This document shows, one piece after another, positions 32,501 to 44,500 of a stretch of 64,000 bases of DNA. Source of the DNA: Crotophaga sulcirostris (taxonomy: Eukaryota; Chordata; Aves; Cuculiformes; Crotophagidae); assembly GCA_013397455.1 (NCBI GenBank), contig VYZB01000280.1, forward strand, positions 804,935 to 868,934. The letters run 5' to 3'. Numbering within the stretch: the first letter of the stretch is position 1; the number at the start of each line of letters is the position of its first letter. A program made the translations under genes and the position numbers. Under the pieces are notes generated by a model. It saw only the letters and a list, made by a program, of their open reading frames with translations. It was not told where the DNA came from and searched no databases.

Positions 32501-35500
32501 CCAGCTCTGGCGTGGGCTCTTGTGTGTGATTCCTTGAACTCTTACCAATGCAGTTGCTTTCTCACAGGCAAGGCTGGACGCAGAATGGCAGTGAGCCCAT
32601 AAGGCCCTTTTAAATGCCCAAATACTCCTTTCTCCTCCCATGGGTTTATTCCTCAGTTGGCAGTTTATTGTGCCCTTGCTGGGAGATGGGGTGTGATGCT
32701 GTGGTGATGTGCCTTCACTCCGAGCTGATGGGATGTGAGCAGCTCTGACACGTGGTCCTGCTGCAAGCTGGGGAGCGAAGGCAGGCACTGCTGATCCTGT
32801 GCAGCCATCTCATGTTGGAGGTGAGATAGTGAATACCTGGTGTGCTGCTGCCTGTGTCCTTCACATGCACGTGTGTGCTCAGCTGGGTACCAGTCTGTGT
32901 TTGGGGAGTAACCTTGCTTCAGAGTAGGGGTATGTTGTGGTTTTCACTGTGATGCTCAGCATGTGTTGAGGATCCTAAGGCACTGGGTGCTCTTGCTGGG
33001 CAGTAATCAAGGCACCTACTGCCTATTATTTCTGCCTGCCCCCTTTATCTGTCACCTTCCCTGCCCTGTTCTGAAGCATCTTGTGCAGCTCAGCCCCACA
33101 GGGACTGGCTTGTGGCATGAGTCTCCACTGGCAGCCTCTTGGAGACACTGGTGACCTGATGAAAGTGATGTCGATCCCCGTCCTATCTCTGGGGTTTATG
33201 ACTGATATAGCTGCACCAGGTGCTCTGGACTTTAAACTGTGAGTGTAGGTATAACCTGTATCAGGAGAGGGTGAACTGTATCTGAGCTCAATATTTTGGA
33301 GGGCAGCTGTTGGGCTCTGGTTGAGGCAGTGGGGTCTGGTAAAAATGAGCTGCAGGATAGGGGAAAGACCCTTTGCATGAGGGCAGAGGCCTGCCTGGAA
33401 GGGGTGACAGGCAGACAGAGGAATGCAGTACCCAGGTTTTATTCTAGCATCTCTCGTCGCAGATCAGCAGTGGTTGCCTAACTGTGCTCTGCACCAGCTT
33501 TGGAAAAGTTTGCCTGGCTCCTGCAGACTGAAAATATGAGCTGCAGCTCAAGTGGGAAAGGACCCTGCAAGGAAAAGCCTCCGGTTTACAAAGAGGGATT
33601 GAGATCTGCTCCCTGAGCTGCTCGGTGACTGGTTGGCTCCAGGGGCTGGTGACAAGCTGGCATGGAGGCAGTGAGGGATGGCTGGGTGCAAGGGAGATGA
33701 GGAGGTGAGAACATCCAGCACGTGAGGCACTGTCATTCTCTGCGTGACATTTGCCCATCTCTATAACAAGCAACAGGCTCTGGGGAGTGGGGAGCGAGCA
33801 GGGCACAAAAATAGTAAGTGATTTGGAAGAGGAGTAAGGGTTTTAGCCATTATTTTCTCTGAAGCAGGTGAAACTCAGGCTTTAGACAAGCCCTAGTCCA
33901 TGCTGTCCCTTACCTGCTAGGAGTGCCACGCTGAATAGTGGCAAAGTGGGCGATGCAGAGAAGGGTGATGGGGGAACAGGGCAAAAAAAAGGTAGGACAT
34001 GAGGGTTGGTTAGTTGCATTAACCACAGAGCAGCTTGCAGGTGGTGGGGGCTTGTGGGCAAGCACAGTGCTGCCCGAGGAGGCAGTGCAGTGCAGTATAA
34101 GAGCAGCCACAACAAACCTGGGCCATGGTGCTGGCCTGCCCTGTGCAACCCTCTCTTCCGTCGCTGCGGCGTGTGGCCCCGGTGAGCATCTCAGCAAGCC
34201 TGCAGGACCATCCTGGCACCCCTGATTGTGCAGGTCAAGCAGAGGATGGATTTCCTTTGGTCTGGCTTCTCTTCCCACCTGTGCCACTGACCTGCAGGTG
34301 TTGTTTGTCTCCTACCTTGTGGAATGAGTCAGGACAGGGATGCCTCTCCCTTTATGATTAAGCAGTGGGCAGCACAATGTGACCTCGGTAGCCTTTTAGT
34401 TGCAGTTGTTATACAAATAACTATATATCAGCTCTGGAAGTTTGTCCTGACATTTCTGTGGTGTTTCCACACAATAGCAACGTTACATTGGATTAAATTC
34501 ATAGGGATTGAAGCCGAGTACTTCGATGTTAGTGGTTGCAGTAACCACTTTTATTTGTATGCCTGCAAAAGTGCAGTTTCCAGTGCAACAGGGCCGTCGT
34601 ATTCACTGTTCAAACCACCTGTTGCCAAAACAAAAGACAGAATAGAGAAGTGCATGGCTGCAGAGCCTTGCTTTTGAAAAGTTTCTATTTTAGGAAAAGA
34701 CTTTCTGTGTTTGCTTAAGTTTCAGAAAAAAAAAATGCTAATTTGGTTTGAGTTTTGTTTGGTGTTTGTGGCTCTTTATCAGAGATTGCAGGGATAGGAT
34801 GAAGAGGAATGGTTTTAAACTGAAAGAGGGGAGATACAGATGAGATATTAGGAAGAAGTGTTTTCTTGTGAGGGTGGGGAGGCACTGGCACAGGTTGTCT
34901 GGAGAAATTGTGGCTGCCCCATCCCTGGAGGTGTTCAAGGCCAGGTTGGATGGGGCTTTGAGCACCCTGATCCAGTGGGAGGTGTCCCTGCCCATGGCAG
35001 GGGAGTGGGACTGGATGGATTTTAAGGTCCCTTCTAACCCAAACCATTCTGTGATTGCTTCATTGAAAACTGATGTGTTTGTTCTTGTCTGTTTCCCTTA
35101 GTGCTCCTCACAGCAGTGAACTGTTACAGCGTGAAAGCTGCTACTCGTGTTCAGGATGCCTTTGCTGCAGCAAAACTGCTGGCGCTGGCTCTGATCATCA
35201 TCCTTGGCTTCGTGCAGCTTGCAAAGGGTGAGTATGTTTCCTTTTTCTCCTGATGGTGGTGTGCAGTTAAAGCAGAACCTGGTAATGAGGGGCAAAGCCC
35301 GAGGGTCCTAACACAAGCATTTCAGAGCTAGCAGAAGTGCTTTACAAGCATCTTTGGTTCTCTTGCATGGTTGGGTGATATTTCCAGTTCATGCTTTACA
35401 AAGAGCTGAGTGCTGCTGTGCATTTTATTTGCAAGATTTTGTATTTCCCTCGCTGAAGTTACACTGGGTTTTATACTACGGAACCCAGCAGATACCATCC

Positions 35501-38500
35501 AAGGTCTTTTCCACTTAATTCAGTCTCTGCTTTTGAGATTGCAGGACTACCAAGTCTACAGGGAGTGAAAATCTTGGTGCTGTGGCTCTCAAAAGTAACT
35601 GGTAGCTGGTCATGGCCATTTGTTATCTGCATGTGCAAACCAGCCCCCAGTAATTGTTTTTCTTTCACACACAGCCCCTGTACACAGACTTTCACAGACT
35701 GTCCCTTCTTCCTGCTTCAGGTATAGAATAGCTTGATGGAGACCAGGGGGTCACATAGGGACGCCTGGGTCAGGTGAGGCTGCAGAAACCACATGATGAA
35801 CAGTGATATTAGGGCTCTCAGCTGACAGTAGCTTGCATGTCTGTCAACTAACATCCGAAAGGAGGAGATAAAAATGGGAAGATAAAGCAAATTTTCTGGT
35901 GTTTTTACTTGTTATCTTCATGCACACTTAAGCTTAGGGAGGCTTTTTTCCCAAACCCATCTGACTAACTAACCCACACAGATAAGCTTTACTGTATGCT
36001 TTTTTTTTTTTGCAAGTTTTGTGAAAATAAACTTATCTTGGGGAACAGTACAGGCCCTGTTTGTTAAATGTGAATTAAGGTTCCTCCTGTCCCTGTACTG
36101 GCAAGCGTGTTTGTGTCTGCGTGCATGTTTGTGTGTGCACGTGGGTCTTTTTAATTCCTGTTTCAGCTATGGGAACCAGTGCTGTCTTTGCAGAATGTCT
36201 TGCTTTATCAAAGGTTTAATTTTCTTCCAGCTCAGTGCCTGTACTCAACAGGACCATTGTTTGAGGCTTATCACAAAATATACCTCCTTCCTCTTTATGT
36301 CTCCCCAGACTGCTTTGCTGAACTTTTTTCTCTCTTAGAAGGAAAAGGATAAGTAAATATAAATCTGTGTTAGTTCTTCAACATTTTACCAATAAAAGAT
36401 CTTCACAGTTGTTTTTTGCTTGCAGCTAATAGTCTTAATTTACTTCTTATGTATCACCTTCTCTCCCTCTGTACTGTTCTTTTGTCCTTTTGTTGAGGAT
36501 GAATCACTTTCTGCCCCGGTTCTTCACATATAAATACATGATATTTGCGTTGACATATCTGTAACCAGCAAGAGATTTTCAGTCTTCTGTACAAAACCCC
36601 CATCCTATTTTGGTAGATCTCAAGAGGGCCAACTGTGACTTGTGTGCATCTTGCAGTGCAGCTCATTTCATGTGACATTTAGTTTCCTGCTAAACCACCT
36701 GGCCACTTCAGGCAGAGTGAAAGGTAACAAGATCAAAAGCAATAGTCAGATGATAGCATCTGAAGGCAAAGACTTTTTCTTTCCATCTGTGCACGCGATG
36801 CTCAATATAAAGCAAGCTGGTTTGGAGTGGAAACCTTAGGATCTACAGAGGATGCTCCTCACAAAGCCCAAGTTTGCACCTTGTCCTGAGTGGGAATTTA
36901 CTGCTTGTCTGAGTTCCTATTTTACAACATTCTGCATGGGATTCTGCCTGTGGTCTAACATGGATTTTATTAATCTCCTTATGGAAGTTGCAAACTCTCT
37001 GGTAAGTCCTTAAGAATGTGCAAGCTCCTTTCATATGCCCTTCCTTAGCTTCCACATACATTTTTGCAACTTGCTCAACTTTTGTTTTAGTCAAGCCAGG
37101 TAACTTGGTGCGTATATGTAGCAGGGGTACATCAAGAGACTGTCCTTTTTTCTTTCTTCTTTCTTCTTCAAGGAAAGCATACTAGCATCACTTAAAGCAT
37201 ACTGAAAACAGGAAGGTGCATCAGTCTTCATTGGGACAAGAAATGATGGGGGCAAGCTGAGAGGCGTGTGAAATCTAAATTACCCATAAGAAAATCACTT
37301 CTAACTGTAATGCAGAACTCAACTAGACTGTCCAGAAAGACTGTCTCACTGGAGATTTACAAGATGAGGTTAATAAACATCTCTTGGGAATGGTTTAAAG
37401 CAAACCTGCCTGGGAGCAGGGGAACAAACCTGGTGCCCATGGAAGCTGCAGTGCCTGTGCTCTCTGAGGCTGTGCTGTGCATTAATACTAAGTACAGAGC
37501 TACCAGATCTGCTCAAAATGTAGGGCCAGTCTTTTAAAGCACTTTTAAGTGGGTAACTTTTTTCTAAAAGCCTTTTTAACCTCTGAGTAGGTGGGTGATG
37601 CTAGGTCCCATACATAACCACAGTGCCATGCCTTTACTGCTCCTTTGTGTGCCCTTCTTTTCTTTTACACCCAGTCCTCTTTGGACAAAGAGGACTCTTG
37701 CCACTAGCAGGCTAGTAAATTCAGTCCCAAGTCAGCAGCTGTTATTGGGAGGAAAAATGCATCACTTGTGTATTCCCATGACACTCTAGTGCCTGAGCAG
37801 AGCTGATTAACTGGCTTTAATGGTTACTGTCTCATTGCTGGGTTCTGTTTACAGTATCCATAAACAGAGAGGAGCAATGCCACAGTTTCTTGCTCAGATG
37901 TGGGAACTTCTAAGACTTTATAGAAGTCTTTCTCTGTATTGACCTCCTGCCTTTAGCTTTTGGCTTTTTTTCTTTTTATCCTTCCATTGGATATTTCTGT
38001 TACTTTCAGAAAAGCAGTAATGCCTCAAGAACAAAGAAATACATGGCAATATTACCACACAGCAAATAGCATTTCCTTGTGATCTGTCTGTAGACAACTG
38101 TTTTACATCACTTCTTTCATGCAGCTTCAGAAGGAGAGTAGAAATTGGTTTCCTACTTAGACAGCTTTTCAATTACTTGAAAGTTGATTCAGTGTAGTAA
38201 ATGCAATTCTTTTACTAATACAAAAGTTACACTTCTAAAAGCCTTTGTGTGACTAGAGTTGTGTTGCTTTAAAAGTTCTGTGTCCTGGACTTAATAGTGT
38301 ATAAAACCTTATACATTGACCCTACTGTACAACCCACTGGTCTGTGATATTTAAATAGTAGAAGTAATGTATAGCATAAACAGCATCAGGTTTTTTTTCA
38401 CTACACTGTTACTAAAACTAACACTTATTTTTGAGTCTGCTGTTTTACCAGCTCACACAAACTCCCTTCTGACCAGCTGCCTCTGGATATTTTTTGGCTG

Positions 38501-41500
38501 TGTTCTTGAGCTCGTGAGCGGGATACCTGGGCCTAGGTCATGGAACCTGTCTGGACAGTGGCTGTGCAGGTTTAAGGGATGTTTTCTACATCGGGTGTCG
38601 CACAGAGGTCTGTGGTTAGGTCTGCAGATGTGTTCTTCATACCCGGTCCCTCTGCAGCAAACAGTGCCTTAAAAACTTAACTAGGCACGAAACGATCAGA
38701 AAATGTGCTAATCTGTACAAACACACTCATGCTTTGTACATGCAAAGAAATTCAGGAAAGATTTTGATTTAAAAAAAATCTAAACAAAAATATATCATAG
38801 TCACGTTCCAAATATATTCTTTTTTGTTGTTGATGTCCAAGTGTTCCTTGATGTTTACCTGCCCTGGGGCAGCTCAAGCAGCGTGTTCAGGGAGTGCTGC
38901 AGTGCTGGGCTCCAGCCCTCGCTGCGATTCCTCACCAGCAGTTCAGCTTAAACAGAAGAATTGGGCATTTGGGACTTAGGGAAGTAGAATTTAATACTCA
39001 TTTATTGAATTACTTTTATTGAACTTATTGTTCCTTTTCCTTCTTAAAGCTTCATTTCTTATGTGAAATTTCTCATCTATGGTGCGTTGAATGCCTGTTT
39101 GATGGCAGCAACATTACTCTACTCCCTTCGTGGGGCTTATCAGGGACCAGCAGAGTCACATCTGCTGAACAAGGACAGGGTGAATTAAGGGCAAAGTAGG
39201 CAGGTTACCTCCAGACATTTGCCATGGAGAACTTACACTGGGCAGAGAGTTTTCCTTTTAATCTTGATTTTTCTTTACACAGATGTGTACAATATCGGTC
39301 AGCACTGGCACCCCCCACCCCATTATCATTTGCTCTTTGTGAAATGATATTTAGAGGTGTACTTGTGGCTGGCAAATTCTGAACTGAATTTTGAAAGTGC
39401 CAAAATGAAGATTCAGAGCTTCAGTCTTAATGTGTGCTTAGCATGTGCAAAGCCTCCTAAATGTATTATCCAAGCACTCCAGGTGCAAGGCAACATCGTG
39501 GCACTCTGTGTGTGTGTGCACATCCAGGTGCTACTTTCATTTATCAAATCCCTTTGCTTTTTGCTAGAAAATGCACATTTCATCTCTCCCTTTCTCTGTG
39601 AGGGTTATTTTGCTGGTTCCCTGTTCAAACTTTTTTGTTTGCCTCTTTTTTTCTGAAAAATCCTGTATTAAGAAAGACCTGAGGAAGGGAAACTTTACTC
39701 ACTCTTCCTTTCCTCTAAGATTTTCTTCTCTGCTACCAGTGGCAACATCAGTTGAATGTCCCCAAAAAGCCCCCTGAGCTAGATTTGCACTGAAACCCCA
39801 GGGCTGATGAACTGGGCAAGCAGCAAAGGCGAGGAGGATACAGGTGTAAGGGTGGGGAGGGCACTGCTGCTCTGGAGATGTCCCACTGGCATGGCAGGGA
39901 TATTTGATTTATTGGCTGGTAATTAAAATCTCAGGTCCCAAAGCACAATGGCACACACTGAGAGAAAACAAGAGTGGTCGTTGTATGAATCTTTGTACCT
40001 ACACTTAATCATGCTCAGCCATCCAGAGATGGATAAGCACTTAGCATGGCTAAAGAAATCTGCTATAAGTTTTCCTTTGACATGGTCCCATAACCTCTTG
40101 TGTCCGTAGGGTGAACCAGGAGTGAACTTGATTAGCAGGTTGATGTTTAGGTGTTTGTTTTCAGTTGAGTTTTTTTCTATTTACTGCCACATCAGTTGTG
40201 ACTTGCGTTTTTGCTGGCTGAGTGTAGATGAGGCAGTGTCTTTGTGCACACTGCGGGTCACTGGGCATGCAGCAGTGTAGCCGTTACGCTGGTGTCTGAG
40301 GAACCCACTCATCCAAGGAACTGGTTCTAGGGCACGCCCTGGGACATGAGAATCTACTGATAGTGGAGCTGTCGGTGTCTGAGATGAGTTTGGAACGCAA
40401 AGCCAAACCAAGTGGGTGTTCACCCAGCCAGCCCATGCCTAGCTCGCACTGTAGATCCTCTTCGGCAGACAGGAGGCAAAGCCTATGGATAATAAACGTC
40501 CTTCAGGCTTTTCAGTGTGTCCCTACAAGTTGGGGCTGAGGCTTGTGCACAAAAGATTGCAAGGAAATCATGCCCTGCAGCTGCCCATGCTGTTTCTTGT
40601 TATGCTGGCATTCAGAAATGCCACTAAAACATGATTTTCCAGCAGTAAGCTTTGAAGGAAAGCTATTGTGCTTCTCTTACTCACCCTCTTGTTCACGGAG
40701 CACATGGAGAATGGAAGACTGTACCGAAGGAGAGCATGAACAAGGAAGCTGGGAAAGCTGCCAGCATCCTGCATCTCTAAATCACATCAACCACATGTTG
40801 GAGATTAATCAGGCGTCTTAACGCTGGAGGGTTGATACAACACAATTATCTTTTATGGGGCTCTTGCTCTCTAATCTTTGATTTCTTCTTCTGCCAAAGG
40901 TAAATGCAAATGCTGAGGCCAAGTGGGCATGGCAGGGTAGTGTGCTATGCAGCTTGCCTGCTCTGGTTTGGAGTGAGTTGTGGTTCATTTCTGCTCAGAC
41001 AATTTTTTTCTTGCCCTCTCTGCCCGGAAAATTTTTGGCAGATGTAGATTCAAGGATAGAGTTCAGCACGCTGGGGCTTTTGCATTTTACAAGTGCAAAG
41101 TTGTCTGTCCGAAAATAAACAAAATGCAATTAGTAACAACAACAACAAAACCCTAAATACAGAAGCAGTCGGTCAGTGACCTGTGCTTCTTGTTATGATC
41201 ACTCTGAGTTTGAGTGGCTCTGTACGCACCCGCTGGAAGCTTGGCCTTTAATGATGTGAACTGTTATTTGTTTAACATTGCGCATGGAGGCTCGTAGCTG
41301 CATTAACTCTTCAGGGTGGAAGTGTTCCTTGACTTTTGAAAACCTGCTTTATCCAAAGAGTTGTGGATCGTAGCATGTTGCTCATTTTAGGACTCCTGAA
41401 TGAACTGCCAGATGCTCAGCTGGATCAAGGTAGGTGCCTTGCATTGGAGGCTGAGGAGCGCAGACTGGTCCCAGGGGACGCTGCTCACCACTGCTGTGGG

Positions 41501-44500
41501 CTGAGTGGGTTTTAAGGCAGCTGACATGAGAGGCTCTGTTGGCTTCTCATTTTCCCAAGTGCAGCTATCCCAGCAATGCAGACATTTAACTAGAGAGCAG
41601 CTAATACTTTGGTATTTGCTTCTTTGCTTCTCTGTCTGGATCTCTTCTCGCTGTCTCTGAAGTCTTTGATTGCAGCAGAAGCAGGCTTTCATGCCTAAGG
41701 CGTATCAGTGCAGTCGATAGCTCTGTCTGTGTGTATAAATGTGCTTTTGCTAGCATTTTTTATTGACCCTTTCCCATAGCCTTCAGCTGCTGGGCTGGAA
41801 TTAATGGTCTTGCCTGTGGTGCTGGAGGTGTGAGTGAGAGGCAGGAGGATTTGCCCTCCCCAAGTCTTCTTGATTCTCTTGCATGTCAAGCTGGTTGGCC
41901 CTGGGTAGCCCCTCTAGAGCCTGGTTGGGTGGGTCATTCTTGTTTGTCATTCTCAATCACAAGTTTCTATGGATGTGGACTGAAGCAGTTGTGCAGATAT
42001 AAAAAGGGAAAACAAGCTTATGGAAGTGGCTGGAAACCCACTGGGTGGTTTGTTTAGGATTTGCATGCTGCTGTTAGTCTGCCCTGATAGGGACAGGTGT
42101 TGGGGGCATTTAGGAGACACCTTTCTAAGCTGTGCTAAGGATCAAAGGGACCCTGTTCATCCAGGGTCTCTGCATTGCCTCTCTGCTTTCTGGCTCCCAC
42201 AGGAGGCACGGCGTTGCTCCAGGTTTTGCAATGCTGCTTCTGGGTCTGCTTCTTTATTTCTCATCAGCAAATGTTGTGCCAGCAGACACGAAGGCTGTGA
42301 ATATTGGGAGGTGTTTGTCCAGGCAGAGGAGAGTAAAAGGGGTTTTTCGTGGTACCAGCAGGATGCAGAGGAGATTGGAGAGGCAATGAAACGCTCTCTG
42401 GCCCAAGTAGTGTCTTGGTGGACCATTTGAAAGGGAGGAGTCGCGAAGCTTGAGTAATGTGGAGGGGTGGAGAGAATCCAGGAGCCTAGACCCTTGGTTT
42501 CACCTTGGAGAAGAAATATCTCTTCATGCACGGTATTGGCAGAGCTTGCCAGTGCTGGGAGGAGAGAGGAACTTCTCTGTAAACCAGAAGGAAGTAGCTG
42601 AAGTGAGGGGAGTTGCCATACCCTCTCTGCTGGTCCAAGGTTTCTAGTGGTGTCTTTCAGACCCATAAACTCATCTGCTATGGGATCCAAGCTGCTGTTC
42701 TAAACTGCTTAATGCAAAGCTGTCTGCAGAGTGGCAGTGATCAGAGAGGAGCAAAGAGGTTATATGGCTCCTGAGTGTGTGTTTCCGGGGAGCCACGAGC
42801 TGCTGAACCTAACCCTGACCCCTGTGTGTTTCTTGCTGTCTTGTTTTTCTGACTCAGTGGATTGAACTCTCGCTGCTTTTCTCAGGAAATGTCTCAACAG
42901 CTGAGTGGATCTTCTCCTTTGGGTTTTTTAATATATGCAGCACATTTCTCCCTGGCTTGGTTTGCTCCATGAGTGAGATGGGCTGAGGGCCCCCCCTTCT
43001 CTTGCTGAGCTCTCTAGATGGCCGTGTTCCCTCTCCTCGCTGTTTAGGCAAGTTAAAAATATTTAATTATCATTAAATGCTCTCTGCAAGAGAAGATTGC
43101 TGTGCTATTAAAACTGGAATGGACATGACTGGGGAACAAATGAGCATTTTCAAAGAAAGGGTCTGAACATGCAGCGCATGGACCCAAAATAGGTCCCTCC
43201 CGCAGAAAGGCCCCAGGTGACCCATCGCTCTCTGGCGCAATTACCAGAGTCTTGGCAGCTGGCAAGATCAGCACATGGGGTTTATGTCAGAGCTTGTTAC
43301 CTTAATTTGGTTAATTGTAGAGCAGAGTGCAGTTGAACAGCCAGTTCAAACCAGGTTTCAAGTTGCCGGGGTGCCGGGCACGAGCAGGGCATTGCCTAGA
43401 GAGCAGCTGCATGGGCTGGGGAGGACAGGGCAGCCGGGGGGGTGGGCAGAGCACACCTCTGCCTGGGGTGCTCTTGCTCATGGACTTGCTCTGTGGGAGC
43501 AGTTGAGGCTATGCTGGGGAACCTCACCTGCAGATTTGTAACCTTTGATTTGATCCAAAGTCTACAGTTCAAACCTCCAGGGTCTGGAGGCTTGAACTGC
43601 ATGTTTAGGCTGGAAAGACCAGTTCATACATCCATTTTGAACAGCAGGTCCTAATTACCATTTGTATTAGAGGAAGGAGGTAAGAATGGCTGTGCTGGAC
43701 CATCTACCTTGTATCCCCAGTCTCCAGCTGGGGCCAGTAGCAAGCACCAGTTGGTAAGTGTAATAACAAGCAGGGCATGTGGTGCTTCTCAGCCTCCAAT
43801 GCGCCTCTGGGTCCTCTATTCCAAAGGAGGTATCTGTATGTGATGGATTTCTCATCCAAAGATTTGCTGCAGTCAGAGCTCACCCATTGTATTTTATAAC
43901 TTGATCCATGTGGGAAGACATCTGGGATACCTTTCCACCTTCGCTGCTGGAGCTTGGCTGTTTGCTCCAAGACATATAATATGGTGCCAGTTATTCCTGT
44001 AAAGGCATCGCTGACAGGCACCAATTATTGTCTTTCTGGTGATGCACTGGCAGACAGGGTGGGACAGAGCCTTGTTGCTGTGATGGTGGGAGAGGAGGGT
44101 TGCTCTGCTGGGATGTGATCTTTGGGGATGTTTGTTAAGGAGCCCAGGGTCTTCTCATGCAACCAGAAAGTGGTCAAGCATGAAAGAAGCAAATGTGGCA
44201 AAGAGGCATCATGTAGCCACCTGAGAACAAGAGTGTGTCCCCATGGAGCGGGAAGAGAGAGATCTCAGTTCCTCTGGCTATTTAATCATCTTCTGATGTT
44301 GCTAAATCCATTTTACCATGGGAGCACTGAGACATGAAGTTTAGCAACTCTGCAAGTTTTTTGAGAGCTGCAGCTCTTGCTAGGTGAGGCAGGGAGAGGG
44401 CAGCGAGAGTTGAGGAGGAACAAAAAGCCCCTTTCTTCCTACCTGGTCTCATCTCCTGGCTGCCTCCACCTTGACTTGCCACTCCTTTGCTGGGAGCTGC

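Larger units (their letters stand above)
20575..35101 (+). other. SLC7A5: SLC7A5 intron 1
   Basis: A 14.5-kb intron. It holds CR1 at 20645–21077 and 21078–21160, an unexplained 215-codon minus ORF (21194–21841), a possible MIR-like element at 22795–22915, minus-strand CR1 at 27164–27300, another MIR-like piece near 30828–30915, a G-quadruplex motif at 31681–31711, a 199-codon minus ORF (31755–32354) and CR1 at 34783–35057. No gene was recognised inside it. Confidence 0.8.
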
